Source: JAEUIA01 sp034440255
GTDB taxonomy: Bacteria; Planctomycetota; UBA1135; GCA-002686595
Direction: 5' to 3'
DNA: 64,000 bases
Assembly (NCBI GenBank): GCA_034440255.1
Contig: JAWXBU010000160.1
Location: 27,508-91,507 of the forward strand
Below are positions 1 through 10,300 of the stretch, in pieces. The translations under genes were made by a program, and so were the position numbers. Below the pieces are notes generated by a model. It did not search any database, was not told where the DNA came from, and saw nothing but the letters and a program-made list of their open reading frames with translations. Each line of letters starts with the position of its first letter. The stretch's first letter is position 1.

Positions 1-2
1 GA

Positions 3-1211
3 GGGGAGGACCGCAGGTTCCTCGCGACGGCGTGGACGCTGCAAGCAGTGCGCGGCTTGGTGATCTGGCTGATCGTGTGCATCGCAGCTGTACCACTCGC
101 CAATTTCTATGACGTTCGCGAGTTGGCGTGGATCGCCCCGATCGGCGGACTCTCGGTGCTCGTGTCAGGTTTCGCGTCGACGAAACTCTTCACCGCGAAC
201 AAGAACTTGCAGATGGGCAGCCTCACGCGCATAGAGCTGACCAGTCAGGCGATCGGGCTAGGCGTTCAAGTCGCATGGGCCTTGACGTCCCCGTCCGTGT
301 GGGCGCTCGTCGGCGGTGGTTTGGCTGTCAGCATCTCCAAGACACTCATGTCGCATTTCGCTCTGACCGGCATCGATGATCGCTTCGGCTGGGACAAATC
401 GGCCGCACACTCACTCGTGCGATTCGGGCGCTGGATCTTCTTCTCGACCTTGCTCACGTACTGCGTCACGCAGGCAGACCGCCTCGTATTCGCAAAGCTC
501 GTACCGCTCGATGTCATGGGTGATTACAGCATCGCCGTACAGATCGCAATGCTGCCGGCCATGGGAATAGGTGCACTCAGCCTGTCGATTGCATTTCCGC
601 ACTACAGCCGATTGTTCAACGCGAAAAGCGACATCACGGAGACCTTCGTACGCACCCGGACACGCTGTCTATTGCTTGCGGGATGGATGAGCGCCGGGCT
701 GATCGCAGGTGGACAGGCGGCCGTGTCCTTACTTTACGACAGTCGCTACCACGACGCTGGATGGATCGTTCAGTTGCTGGCGTGTGGAGCATGGTTCTTC
801 GCACTCGAAGCCACCAACGGTGCAGCACTTCTCGCTTGCGATCGGGCCAAGTGGGTGGCGTTCTCCAACGGAGCCAAGCTCGTCGGAATGTTGATCTTGA
901 TACCCATCGGTTATGCCAAGTTCGGGTTCCCGGGAGCGGTCGCATGTTACGCGGCATCGGACGTGTTCAAATGGATCGTCTCGTGCATCGGGATCTCGAG
1001 GCTCAATCTTTCAGCGTGGCCCAGGGACATCGCTTACACACTGTGGACGGCAACGACCGCGGCACTAGGCATGTGGGTTGGAGAGCGCACGGACACACTG
1101 ACGGAAAGTAGGTTCGTTCCGGCTCTGTGCGTGTTCGTGGTCGTCAGCTTGGCGTGGGCGCCCGTCGTCTTGCGCGAAAACAATCGCTTGCTGAACAGAG
1201 GTCACGCGTGA
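3..1211 (+). CDS. Wzx-type oligosaccharide flippase (5' end outside window)
   Basis: Membrane protein of the MATE/Wzx polysaccharide flippase superfamily, expected to move lipid-linked repeat units across the inner membrane. The frame is open from the first bases, and the residues before the first possible GTG (position 48) read like family sequence (RRFLATAWTLQ then VRGLVIW). The real start is therefore upstream and the gene is partial. About ten hydrophobic segments alternate with short polar loops, including one near residue 90 (ALVGGGLAV) and several in the C-terminal half. The last codons overlap the GTG of the next glycosyltransferase by 4 bp, which suggests translational coupling within a polysaccharide operon. 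Exact substrate cannot be read from sequence. Confidence 0.85.
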   Translation, partial: GEDRRFLATAWTLQAVRGLVIWLIVCIAAVPLANFYDVRELAWIAPIGGLSVLVSGFASTKLFTANKNLQMGSLTRIELTSQAIGLGVQVAWALTSPSVWALVGGGLAVSISKTLMSHFALTGIDDRFGWDKSAAHSLVRFGRWIFFSTLLTYCVTQADRLVFAKLVPLDVMGDYSIAVQIAMLPAMGIGALSLSIAFPHYSRLFNAKSDITETFVRTRTRCLLLAGWMSAGLIAGGQAAVSLLYDSRYHDAGWIVQLLACGAWFFALEATNGAALLACDRAKWVAFSNGAKLVGMLILIPIGYAKFGFPGAVACYAASDVFKWIVSCIGISRLNLSAWPRDIAYTLWTATTAALGMWVGERTDTLTESRFVPALCVFVVVSLAWAPVVLRENNRLLNRGHA

Positions 1212-2116
1212 GCACCCTACCGTGCTTGTCGATCGTCATTTTGTCCTGGAACACGAGTGCCCTGACGCTCGCTTGTCTGCGTGCATTGGCGCGCGACGTG
1301 CCGCGGCGTTCTCGTCAGATCATCGTAATCGACAATGCGAGTTCGGACGGGAGTGCCGACGCGATAGAGTCCGAGTTTTCGAATGTCGAACTCGTGCGCA
1401 ACAGCGAGAACAAACTCTATTCGGCCGGAAACAATCAAGGCGCGGAGCGCGCCACCGGCGAATATGTGTGCCTCCTCAACTCGGACACCGAAGTCGTTCC
1501 GGGGGCGTTGGACATTCTCGTCGACTATTTGGAGGTCCACGGTGACTACGGGGCCGTCAGTCCTAAACTGATGAGCTTCGACCACTCCGTTCAACGTGCT
1601 TGCACGCGCTTTCCAGGCCTGATCGACCCCCTGGTCGACAGCACGCTCTTCGGCAAAGTCTGGCCAGGTACGTACATTCACGGACGCACCCGAATGCACG
1701 ATTTCGATCACGAATCGAGTCGCGACATCGATCAACCCCCTGGCGCTGTGTTCATGATGCGACGCCATGAGTACTGGGAATTCGGTGGGCTGGATCCGCG
1801 CTTGAGTCTCTTCTACAACGACGTCGACCTGTGCAAGCGCTTGTGGCGCAAGAATCGCCGCATTCGTTACATCGCCGATGCGCGCGTCTACCACCATCAA
1901 GGGGCGTCGACCAGCCGTTCCGATCGTGTCCAGTCGCTCTGGCTCGCGAATCGCGAGGCCTTCTATCGGAAGCACTACGGCATCGTTGGCACTGCGTGGC
2001 TCCGCGTCGTCCGTTGGCTGTGGATCGCGCAAGTTTCCGCAGGCGTCGTGCTCGGCCCCCGAAAGGTGAAGGACAAAGTCAAAGCACTGCGCGATCTCGT
2101 GGACCCTAAGGCCTGA
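1208..2116 (+). CDS. GT2 family glycosyltransferase (rhamnosyltransferase-like)
   Basis: Family 2 glycosyltransferase of the WbbL/rhamnosyltransferase type, probably adding one sugar to the lipid-linked repeat unit on the cytoplasmic face. It opens with LSIVILSWN, followed by IVIDNASSDGS and LLNSDTEVVPGAL (the nucleotide-sugar/metal region). Later come PPGAVFMMRR and FGGLDPRLSLFYNDVDLC, a block typical of this subfamily that carries the likely catalytic acid. The C-terminus is basic with a short hydrophobic stretch (WLWIAQVSAGVVLG), so it may sit on the membrane. I chose the GTG at 1208, which overlaps the flippase stop as GTGA, over an upstream in-frame start inside the flippase. That gives 302 residues, normal for the family. 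Confidence 0.85.
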   Translation: MSTLPCLSIVILSWNTSALTLACLRALARDVPRRSRQIIVIDNASSDGSADAIESEFSNVELVRNSENKLYSAGNNQGAERATGEYVCLLNSDTEVVPGALDILVDYLEVHGDYGAVSPKLMSFDHSVQRACTRFPGLIDPLVDSTLFGKVWPGTYIHGRTRMHDFDHESSRDIDQPPGAVFMMRRHEYWEFGGLDPRLSLFYNDVDLCKRLWRKNRRIRYIADARVYHHQGASTSRSDRVQSLWLANREAFYRKHYGIVGTAWLRVVRWLWIAQVSAGVVLGPRKVKDKVKALRDLVDPKA

Positions 2117-2289
2117 TTCGCCAGCAGGCTCCGTCCTGCTTAGCCGTCGGGCTGCGTTGCCCCTCCTCGGAGTGTCGCAGACGATACACGATCGACGTCG
2201 TGCCTTACCCGGCGACGAATGAGGACGAATCTTGCCAGCCAATCAGCTGTTGCAGCCCACTCGGCGGCAGCGCCTGGGCCTGACCGCTT

Positions 2290-3054
2290 TCAGAATCGTC
2301 GCGAAGCGCTCGTGACGAGGAGGCGAATCCCGAAAGGAATCCCGTCGATCAAGTAGCGGCGCGCCAGACGTTGCGGCTCTTGCGTGAGTCGATGAGCCCA
2401 TTCGAGGCCGATACTCTGCATCCAGCGCGGAGCTCGCTTCACGCGACCAGCGAGGAAGCTGAAGCTGATTCCGACCCCGATCATCCACGCCGTGTCGTAC
2501 TCCGCGCGCAATGCGCGAATCAGCTTCTCTTGCTTCGGCGACCCGAGCGCGACGAAGACGATATCGGGCCTGGACCACCGCAAACGTCGACCGAGTCGGG
2601 CAATGGTTTCGGCGTCGATGTCGGTCCCAACGCGCGGGTTGTCGATGCCGCAGACGATCAGGTCCGGATGGCGGCGCGCCAGAACACGCGCGGCCTCTTC
2701 GGCGGTGCCGGCATCGCCACCGAGCAGGAAAACGCGGCCATTTCTGTTAGCCAACGCAGCTGAAAGGCTCGAGATCAGGTTCGAGCCGGCCACGCGCTCG
2801 GGGAGCGGCGTCTTCTGCGCGCGACTCGCCCACAAGAGCGGCATACCGTCGGCGACGAGCAAGTCGGCTTGCGAGCACAGCGCGTGGAATTTCGGATCGT
2901 TCACCAGACGACGGAGGTGATCGAGGTTGGGTGTGACGATCCAGCCGCCACTGCCGTCGTCCAATCCGCGCATCACGTGATGAACGCACTGTGCTTCGGT
3001 GATCGCGTGCAACGGAATGCCGATCAGATCGATCTTCGGAAGCGCGTGCGTCAC
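2290..3054 (-). CDS. WecG/TagA/CpsF family glycosyltransferase
   Basis: GT26 family enzyme, which usually adds a second sugar (ManNAcA, ManNAc or glucose in known members) to an undecaprenyl-PP-linked first sugar. Family blocks are clear: TPNLDHLRRL, then ADGMPLLWASR with the conserved Asp, FLLGG, FVALGSPKQEKLI, and a C-terminal GVGISFSFLAGRVKRAPRWM followed by GLEWAHRLTQEP. The GTG at 3054 overlaps the upstream glycosyltransferase stop (GTGA); a TTG at 3072 is possible but would extend the overlap. The 254-residue length is typical. It is the last gene of a three-gene minus-strand operon asnB - GT2 - this gene. A 173-bp gap separates it from the convergent GT2 gene ending at 2116 and shows nothing recognisable. 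Confidence 0.9.
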   Translation of the reverse strand: MTHALPKIDLIGIPLHAITEAQCVHHVMRGLDDGSGGWIVTPNLDHLRRLVNDPKFHALCSQADLLVADGMPLLWASRAQKTPLPERVAGSNLISSLSAALANRNGRVFLLGGDAGTAEEAARVLARRHPDLIVCGIDNPRVGTDIDAETIARLGRRLRWSRPDIVFVALGSPKQEKLIRALRAEYDTAWMIGVGISFSFLAGRVKRAPRWMQSIGLEWAHRLTQEPQRLARRYLIDGIPFGIRLLVTSASRRF

Positions 3055-3986
3055 CGCTGGCCGCCTTTCCAAACTGCTCCGCGCTCTGCATCGAGCTTTT
3101 CGGTGGCGCGCCTCTTCCCGAGCAGCAGCCCGGAGCGCTGATAACGCTGCAAGAAAGAGCGGAATTCACCGTCGCCGTAGCGCGGCTCGTTGCGCAAACA
3201 CGCGCGCATCCATCCCGTCCAGATGCCGACGCCGCCGACGATGAAGGGGCGATGCGCCATGCGGAAGAGCGCGCTCGCGGTGACATACGCGAAGCCGGTG
3301 CCCATGAACCACTGACCACTGCCGTGCCGCAGGCGACCGCGCCAAAGACTCGTCTGACTCGATCCCATCGGTCGCAGGTGCGTGAAGCGCAACTCACTGT
3401 CGTCGAAACTCGCTGCCTTCCAACCGAGCATGCGGCAGCGATGACAATCGATGCCGTCCCACATGACTGCGCGCACGAATCCGCCGATCTCTTCGAAGCA
3501 CATGCGTCGATAAAACTTCGTCATACCAGCGGACATCTCCGCGCCGCAGGCTTCGCTCACCAGGCTTCCGTCCGCGGTCGGGAACCAAGCGGTCCCGCTG
3601 CACGTGCCGAGCCTCGGATCGGCGCGCATGCGTTCGACGAGCACTTGGAAATAGTTGTTCGGCAAGTCGAGGTCGAGATCGAGCTTGCACAAGTACTCGA
3701 ACTGCCGCATGTCGACGGTATCGAGCCCGGCGTAGAAGGCGTCGATCACGCCCGGACCGACGCTGCGCTTGCCGCGATCCTCACGCCGGACGATGCGGAT
3801 CCAAGGGTGTTTCGTCACATATTCAGCGAGAATCGCAGGTGTTTCGTCACGCGAGCCGTCGTCGACGATCACCCACAACTTGGGTCGCAGCGATTGCCCC
3901 ACGACGCTGTCGAGTGTGCGCCTCGCGTACTGCGCCTCGTCACGACACGGAGTGACGAGCAGGTAGTCGGCCGACGCAGCGCTCAC
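3051..3986 (-). CDS. GT2 family glycosyltransferase
   Basis: Cytoplasmic GT-A-fold glycosyltransferase. Near the N-terminus it shows YLLVTPCRDE, then WVIVDDGSRDET (DDGS at residues 42-45, nucleotide binding) and YLCKLDLDLDLP carrying the DxD-type metal motif. The middle has FEEIGGFVRAVMWDGIDCHRC, and the C-terminal part is basic with one hydrophobic patch (IVGGVGIWTGWM). The start is the GTG at 3986, overlapping the asnB stop by 4 bp; the longer upstream frame is only antisense-free noise inside asnB and is not family-like. Length 311 residues. It is coupled to asnB upstream and wecG-like downstream by 4-bp overlaps. The transferred sugar is unknown. Confidence 0.85.
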   Translation of the reverse strand: MSAASADYLLVTPCRDEAQYARRTLDSVVGQSLRPKLWVIVDDGSRDETPAILAEYVTKHPWIRIVRREDRGKRSVGPGVIDAFYAGLDTVDMRQFEYLCKLDLDLDLPNNYFQVLVERMRADPRLGTCSGTAWFPTADGSLVSEACGAEMSAGMTKFYRRMCFEEIGGFVRAVMWDGIDCHRCRMLGWKAASFDDSELRFTHLRPMGSSQTSLWRGRLRHGSGQWFMGTGFAYVTASALFRMAHRPFIVGGVGIWTGWMRACLRNEPRYGDGEFRSFLQRYQRSGLLLGKRRATEKLDAERGAVWKGGQR

Positions 3987-5896
3987 AATCTGGCTCCATG
4001 CGTGTCGCACCAATGCATCAGCACGTAGAGCGCCCAGACGCGTGACCAGTAGATGCCCGGCTCGCCGCGTTGGAACGCGCTCCACAACTTGGACACGGCG
4101 ACAGGATTCAGACCCACGCCTCGGCACGCTTCGCGGTCGGCGAACACGGCGTCGATGTCGTTTCCGAGACGCTCGCGACACCAGCGTTCGATGGGCAAGA
4201 CGAAGCCCGATTTGGGCCGGTCGAAGATGGCCGGATCGAGTCCGTCGAGCCCGATCTCGCGCAGCGGCCGTTTCGTTCCGAGATCGGCGAAACGCACCTC
4301 GTCGGGAAGAGCGAGCGCGGCTTCGATCACGCGGTGATCGAGCAAGGGCACGCGGACTTCGAGGGAGACGTCCATGCTGACGGCGTCGGTGTCGCGCAGC
4401 AGTCTGCTGCCGAGGAACGAGTCGAACTCGAGCAGTGAGATCGCGGCCAGATCGGTGCGTCCGCCGACGGTGGCGGACAGTCGGCGACGATGCTCGTCGG
4501 TGAGTCCGCACGAGGTGAGGTGCTGGAGCGGCGAGGTGATCAGTTCGGCGTGAAAATCGCTGGAAAACAAGCCACAAGCGGACTGATAGAGGTCGACCAT
4601 CGAGCCTCGCATGCCGAGCGCATCACCCAGTTTGCCCCAGCGCGTCTGCGGCGGAAGATCGCTTGCGCCAGTGCGAGCACGCACGGCGACGCGACTCGCA
4701 TTCGAGATCCAGCTGCGCGGGACCAGACCGAGCGCACGGCTCGCACATCGCACCTTGGGCAGATCACGGAAGCTCGTGTAGCCGCCGAACAACTCGTCAC
4801 CACCTGTGCCAGCCAATGCGACGACGACGCCGGCTTCGCGTACTGCCCGACTGACGAACCAAGTGTTGATGCCGTCGAAAGTCGGCTGATCGAGGCTCTT
4901 CAGCGCACGCGGCAAGTCGTAGGCGAAGCGAGCGCCGCCGAGGCGCAATTCATGGTGATCGGTTCCCAGCGCGTCGGCCACCGAACGCGCATGCTTGGAT
5001 TCGTCGAACTCGACCTCGTCGAAGCCGACGTGAAACGTGCTCAATCCGTTCCGCTGTCTACTCGCCAGGTTCGCGAGCGCACTCGAATCGACGCCGCCCG
5101 ACAAGAACACCGCCAGAGGTACGTCGGCGATCATGTGCTCGCGAACGGATCGTCCGAGGATCTCGGCGAATTCTCCGAGCGTGCAGTGGCCTTGCTTCGG
5201 CGCGGTCGCCTTCCAATACGTTTGGGGCTCGACTCGAATGGAACGCGGCGACAATCGCGCGAACGAGCCGGCAGGAAGCGACTTGATGCCATGGATCAGC
5301 GCATCGTCGCCACGCACGAATCCGTGCCATACGAATCCTGACAGCGCCGTTGGATCCAGGCGTCGATCGAAGCGGTCACTCGCCAGCAGAGCCCGCACTT
5401 CCGACGAGAAATACAGCGTTTTCGCCTCTATGGCGTAGTACAGCGGCTTGATGCCGATGCGGTCGCGCGCGAGGACGACGTCACCGCTCGACATCTCGAA
5501 GAGCGCGAAGGCGAACATGCCCGCGAGTCGATCGAGCGCGCGCTCACCCCACATCCGCCACGCAGCCAGCAGTACTTCCGTGTCGGACTCGGTGGTGAAC
5601 TCGGCGCCCAAGCCACGCAGTTCGTCACGCAGTTCGCGATAGTTGTAGATCTCGCCGTTGAACGCGACGACGTTGCCGCTCGCAGGATCGATCATCGGCT
5701 GTGCCGCCCGCGCTTCGAGATCGATGATCGACAACCTGCGGTGCGCGAGTGCGACTCCCGTTCCGCTGCGCGCGTCGACGTTGCGCCACGATCCTCCGCC
5801 GTCCGGACCACGATGCAACTGAGCTCGATCGATGCGCGTCAACGCATCGATCACACCTTCGTCGATTCGGCCTATCGCTCCAGCGATTCCACACAT
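3983..5896 (-). CDS. asnB: Asparagine synthase (glutamine-hydrolysing), AsnB family
   Basis: Class II glutamine amidotransferase fused to an AsnB-type ATP-PPi synthetase domain. Met1-Cys2 (MCGIAGAIGR) provides the N-terminal nucleophile, followed by QLHRGPDGGG and HRRLSIIDL; the PPi-loop SGGVDSS lies near residue 265. At 637 residues it has the length of the exopolysaccharide-locus versions (EpsO/exosortase-linked amidotransferases), which are thought to amidate a sugar acid or other cell-surface precursor rather than make free asparagine. Being first in an operon with two glycosyltransferases favours that role, but this is inference. Transcription runs away from the divergent GT4 gene at 6094. 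Confidence 0.88.
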   Translation of the reverse strand: MCGIAGAIGRIDEGVIDALTRIDRAQLHRGPDGGGSWRNVDARSGTGVALAHRRLSIIDLEARAAQPMIDPASGNVVAFNGEIYNYRELRDELRGLGAEFTTESDTEVLLAAWRMWGERALDRLAGMFAFALFEMSSGDVVLARDRIGIKPLYYAIEAKTLYFSSEVRALLASDRFDRRLDPTALSGFVWHGFVRGDDALIHGIKSLPAGSFARLSPRSIRVEPQTYWKATAPKQGHCTLGEFAEILGRSVREHMIADVPLAVFLSGGVDSSALANLASRQRNGLSTFHVGFDEVEFDESKHARSVADALGTDHHELRLGGARFAYDLPRALKSLDQPTFDGINTWFVSRAVREAGVVVALAGTGGDELFGGYTSFRDLPKVRCASRALGLVPRSWISNASRVAVRARTGASDLPPQTRWGKLGDALGMRGSMVDLYQSACGLFSSDFHAELITSPLQHLTSCGLTDEHRRRLSATVGGRTDLAAISLLEFDSFLGSRLLRDTDAVSMDVSLEVRVPLLDHRVIEAALALPDEVRFADLGTKRPLREIGLDGLDPAIFDRPKSGFVLPIERWCRERLGNDIDAVFADREACRGVGLNPVAVSKLWSAFQRGEPGIYWSRVWALYVLMHWCDTHGARL

Positions 5897-6093
5897 GGGG
5901 GACGCGTTCCGGAGTGCCGAAATCGCCGTGTTTCATCGACAAGATCGTGCCGCGGCCTGGACGACGAACTCGGAAAGAACTGCCCGTGTCGAACTCGATC
6001 GGAAGGACTTTCCCACTCACGCCGGAGGACACCTTTTCACGATAGATCCGGTCGCGAGTGTCTCCTCACGGCATCGCAAGTGGAGGTCCCCGG
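5897..6093. promoter_or_regulatory. Divergent intergenic region of the polysaccharide locus
   Basis: This 197-bp gap separates asnB (leftward) from the GT4 gene (rightward), so promoters for both arms of the locus must lie here or nearby. On the plus strand a good ribosome-binding site (GGAGG at 6082-6086) sits 7 bp before the ATG at 6094 and decides that start. I could not recognise convincing -35/-10 hexamers or an operator palindrome. Confidence 0.4.
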
Positions 6094-7383
6094 ATGAGGA
6101 TCGCTTACCTCGTCAACCAGTACCCCAAGACCAGTCACAGCTTCATTCGTCGAGAGATCGAAGTCGTCGAGAGCTCCGGGCTCGACGTCATGCGCATTTC
6201 CATTCGTCGGACGCGTGAGCCGTTGGTCGACAGTAGAGACATCGCCGAAGCTGAGCGAACGGTCAACGTTCTCGGCGGCGGCCTCGTTCGGAACAGTGTC
6301 GCCGTCGTGACTGCGCTCGCCGCACACCCACTACGTTTCGCGCGCGGGTTGCAGTCGGCGTGGCGCCTCGGGTGGCGCAGTCGGCGCGGTCGCCTCGTGC
6401 ACTTCGTATATCTGGTCGAGGCCTGCATTCTGCGACGGATGTGCGCGAAGGCGGGCGTTGCTCACGTCCACGCGCACTTCGCGACGAATCCCGCGACCGT
6501 GGCGCTACTGTGTGAAGATCTCGGCGGACCCACGTTCAGTTTCACGTTTCACGGGCCTGAATTCTTCGAGTTTCCGACGCACGGCGCACTCGGATTCAAA
6601 GTTGAACGAGCGGCCTTCACCGTATCGATCAGTCACCACGGTCGCAGCCAACTGATGCGCACGAGCGAGCGCGCGCATTGGTCGCGCATCGCGCTCGTTC
6701 ACTGCGGCGTCGGAGCCGAATACCTCGATCATCCGTCGACCCCGATTCCCGACGCACCTCGACTCGTGTGCGTCGCGCGCATCGAGCCGGCGAAGGGTCA
6801 CATGGTGCTGTTGCAGGCGCTGGCGATCCTCGCTGCAGAGAAGCTCACTTTCGAACTCGTGCTCGTCGGCGATGGCGAGATGCGCGAGCGCGTGGACCGT
6901 CTCGCGAAAGAACTCGGCATCCAAGACAGCGTGCGTTGTGTCGGATGGAAAGCCGGAGCAGGCGTGATCGCAGAACTCCTCGCTGCGCGCGCACTCGTAC
7001 TCCCCAGTTTCGAAGAAGGACTTCCGGTCGTGTTCATGGAAGCTCTCGCACTCGAACGCCCTGTCGTCAGCACGTTCATCGCCGGAATTCCCGAGCTCGT
7101 CAAGCCGGGCGTGTCGGGTTGGCTCGTTCCTGCCAGTTCAGTCGGCTCGCTGGCGGACGCTCTACGAGAAGTGCTGAACGCGTCACCCGCAGACCTGCAG
7201 TCGATGGGCAAGCGTGGATCCGCTCTGGTGAGATCCAGTCACGACGCGCGGCGCGAGGGCAGTCGGCTCGCGTCGCTGTTCGAGAAGACGGTGAGAGAAG
7301 GACGCACGCGGACCTCGAAAGCTGCCCGAGTGCCTGCCCACGCAGCCGCGATTCCGGTGCACGCGAAAGGTGAGGCGCGATGA
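6094..7383 (+). CDS. GT4 family glycosyltransferase (WcaL/EpsD-like)
   Basis: Retaining GT-B glycosyltransferase of family 4. The N-terminal Rossmann half opens MRIAYLVNQYPKTSHSFIRR, the opening typical of WcaL/AmsK/EpsD-like enzymes of exopolysaccharide loci. HVHAHFA and FTFHGPEFF follow. The donor-binding half carries VARIEPAKGHMVLLQAL, LVGDGEMRERV and the EX7E-type block PSFEEGLPVVFMEALALERP. The C-terminal 40 residues are basic and Ala-rich and look unstructured. The start at 6094 is supported by GGAGG; upstream in-frame codons give no family sequence. Its TGA overlaps the ATG of the NRPS gene (ATGA), so the sugar transferase and the peptide-polyketide genes are probably one transcript. 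Confidence 0.88.
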   Translation: MRIAYLVNQYPKTSHSFIRREIEVVESSGLDVMRISIRRTREPLVDSRDIAEAERTVNVLGGGLVRNSVAVVTALAAHPLRFARGLQSAWRLGWRSRRGRLVHFVYLVEACILRRMCAKAGVAHVHAHFATNPATVALLCEDLGGPTFSFTFHGPEFFEFPTHGALGFKVERAAFTVSISHHGRSQLMRTSERAHWSRIALVHCGVGAEYLDHPSTPIPDAPRLVCVARIEPAKGHMVLLQALAILAAEKLTFELVLVGDGEMRERVDRLAKELGIQDSVRCVGWKAGAGVIAELLAARALVLPSFEEGLPVVFMEALALERPVVSTFIAGIPELVKPGVSGWLVPASSVGSLADALREVLNASPADLQSMGKRGSALVRSSHDARREGSRLASLFEKTVREGRTRTSKAARVPAHAAAIPVHAKGEAR

Positions 7384-10300
7384 GGAGCGATCGCCATTTC
7401 ACCGTCGTTCTCATTGGTGGCGACACGCTGCTTCCGGCGTGCGGAGATGTGCTCCTCGGTCACGGAGACCGCATCGCTTGCGTGATGACTCATTCCACCC
7501 ACGTTGCAGAATGGGCAAGAAAACAGGGCATTTCCGTGCTGCCGCCGACTCGCGCTGCAGCAGTCGAATTGGCGAGGGTGGAATTCGACAATCTGTACTC
7601 GATCGCACACCTCGCCGTCGTGCCGGACGAAATACTCCGTCTCGCCAAGCACGAGAAGATCAACTTCCACGATGGGCCGTTGCCCGATTCGGCGGGCCTG
7701 AACACGCCGAACTGGGCCATTGCGAATGGCGCGACGCATCACGGTGTGACGTGGCATCGCATGACTTCGGGCGTGGACGAAGGGGACATCCTCGTCACCG
7801 AGCGCTTTGCCATCGATGCGGAGGAGACGGCGCTCTCGTTGAACACGAAGTGCTTCGAAGCGGGGTTGCGCACTTTCACGGATCTCGTCGAGCGCTTGGC
7901 GCGGGGCACGCTCACTTCCACGAAGCAAGATGCGACGAACAAGCGCTACTACTCGCGCGCCGATCGTCCGCCGGCAGCCGGATCGATCGATTGGAACGAC
8001 TCGGCCCGCAACATAGCGACGTGGATTCGTGCACTCGACACAGGGCGCTACAAGAACCCGTTCGGTGTCGCGAAGGTCGGAATCGGCTCGCACTCGTGGA
8101 TCGTCAAGCGTGCACACATAACCAGCGGAAATGGGCTCCAAACCGCTGGAAGACTGCTGGATCTCGACTTGGGACTCCTCGCCGTAGCTACGGGCGACGG
8201 GGTGCTGTGCATCGACGAACTCACGGACGTCAACGGGCGCAGCGTCGGCCTCGCCGAGACTCGGCAGATCGTCGAAACAAGCGCCGGTCGCTTCGACGTC
8301 GTGTCTGGAGACGTGCGCGAAAGATTGTCCAAGTTGAATGTCGAGGCGGGTCCTGCAGAGGAATTCTGGATCGCTCGGCTGGGACGACTGTCGTCTGTCG
8401 AGTTGCCGTTCCTCGCGGCGGTGACACACGCGGCGGTCGCGCCAACCGCTCGGCCGGTAATGTCGCTCGCGTCGTCGTTCGCGAAGTTCGCGTCGCATCC
8501 ACGAGAGGTCGTGGCGACCGCCCTCATCACGGCCTGGATCGCACGACTCGCCGGTCGCGCAGAGTTCGACGTCGCGTATTCGGATGGCGCGCTCCAGCGC
8601 CGAGTCAAGGGCCTCGAGCGCTGGTTCTCTGCGTACGTTCCGTCACGCGTGAACGCCGACCCGAGCGGGGGATTCAACGCGCACTTGACGCGCAGCGCCG
8701 ATGAATGTGTTCGTTTGCAAAAGCGCGGCACGTTCCTCCACGACGTCGTGGCGCGCGACCCGATACTCGTTGGCAACCCTGGTTTCGCAGCAGGATTCTC
8801 GCTGCCGATCTCGATCGAGCACGTCGAACGCATCGACGATCTCATGTCGCGTCGAGCGGGCACGGCCGTCTTCGCCGTCGGTGCCGACGGCGTGTGCCAA
8901 CTGCTGCTCGACGGGAACTCGCTCGACGATTCAGCGGCGAGCTCTCTCGTCGATTCCTTCACCGCGTTCGTGAGCGATGCGATCGACAATCCTGATCGTC
9001 CGTTGAGCAAGCTCGCTCTCGTCGGGGCAGCTCATCGTCGCAAAGTCGCAGGTGGTTTGGACGCGACGGAGCGTCCAGGCCGAAACGATCCTTCGATTCA
9101 CGCCGTCATCGAAGCTCGCGTGCGCTTCACGCCACACGCACCGGCCGTTTCTTGCGGAGCGACGACGATCACATATGTCGAGCTCGACCAACGTGCGAAT
9201 CGCCTCGCAGCACATCTGATCGAACTGGGTGCGAAGCGCAGCGAGTTCGTCGGAATATGCCTCGAGCGATCGATCGACCTGGTCGTCGCTGTCGTCGCAG
9301 TCCTCAAGACGGGAGCAGCGTACCTACCGCTCGATCCGGCTTTTCCCGAAGAACGCACGCGCTTCATGTTGTCCGATTCGGCCGCGCGCATCGCGATCGC
9401 TCAGTCGAGCACGATTGCACGTGTCGTGAACGGTGCGAAGACGATCGTGCGGGTCGACGACGATCGAGCTCTCATCGACGGGCGTCCGTCCATGCGCATC
9501 GACTCGGGCACGCAAACCAGCGATCTCGCCTACGTCATCTACACATCGGGATCGACAGGCAAACCGAAGGGCGTCATGGTCGAGCACGGCAACGTGCTGA
9601 ACTTCTTCGTCGGCATGGACGAGCGCATTCCGCACGAGCCACCGGGTGTGTGGTTCGCCGTAACGAGCTTGTCCTTCGACATCTCGGTGCTCGAACTCGT
9701 GTGGACACTCGCTCGCGGATTCCACGTCGTCGTGAATCGTTCCAGCGCGCCGTCAAGCACGAATTCAGCTACGAAAACGCTGGAGTTCAGCCTGTTCTAC
9801 TTCTCGAGCGACGAAACGAAACCAGGCCCCGAGAAGTACCGTCTGCTCTTGGAGGGAGCGCGCTTCGCTGACGAAAACGACTTCGCCGCCGTGTGGACGC
9901 CGGAGCGGCACTTCCACGCGTTCGGTGGTGTGTATCCCGCGCCCGCAGTCGCCGGCGCCGCCGTCGCCGCGATCACGAAGCGCGTCGGCATTCGCGCCGG
10001 CTCCGTCGTGCTCCCTCTGAACCACCCGATCCGCGTCGTCGAGAGTTGGTCGGTCGTCGACAACTTGTCGAACGGTCGCGTGGGCATCTCGTTCGCATCC
10101 GGTTGGCAGCCGAACGACTTCGTCCTGGCGCCCGAAAACTTCGCGCGCGCCAAGCAAGTGATGTTCGAGAGCCTCGTCAGCGTGCAGAAACTGTGGCGCG
10201 GCGAAGCAGTCGAATTCCCGGGACCGAAGGGGAACGCAGTCGCGATCACGACGCTCCCTCGCCCCGTTCAGCGCGAACTGCCCACATGGATCACGACCGC

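Noticed and set aside
2492..2920. Plus-strand frames opposite the WecG-like gene
   Set aside because: They follow the third-position GC bias of the minus-strand gene and have no family resemblance.
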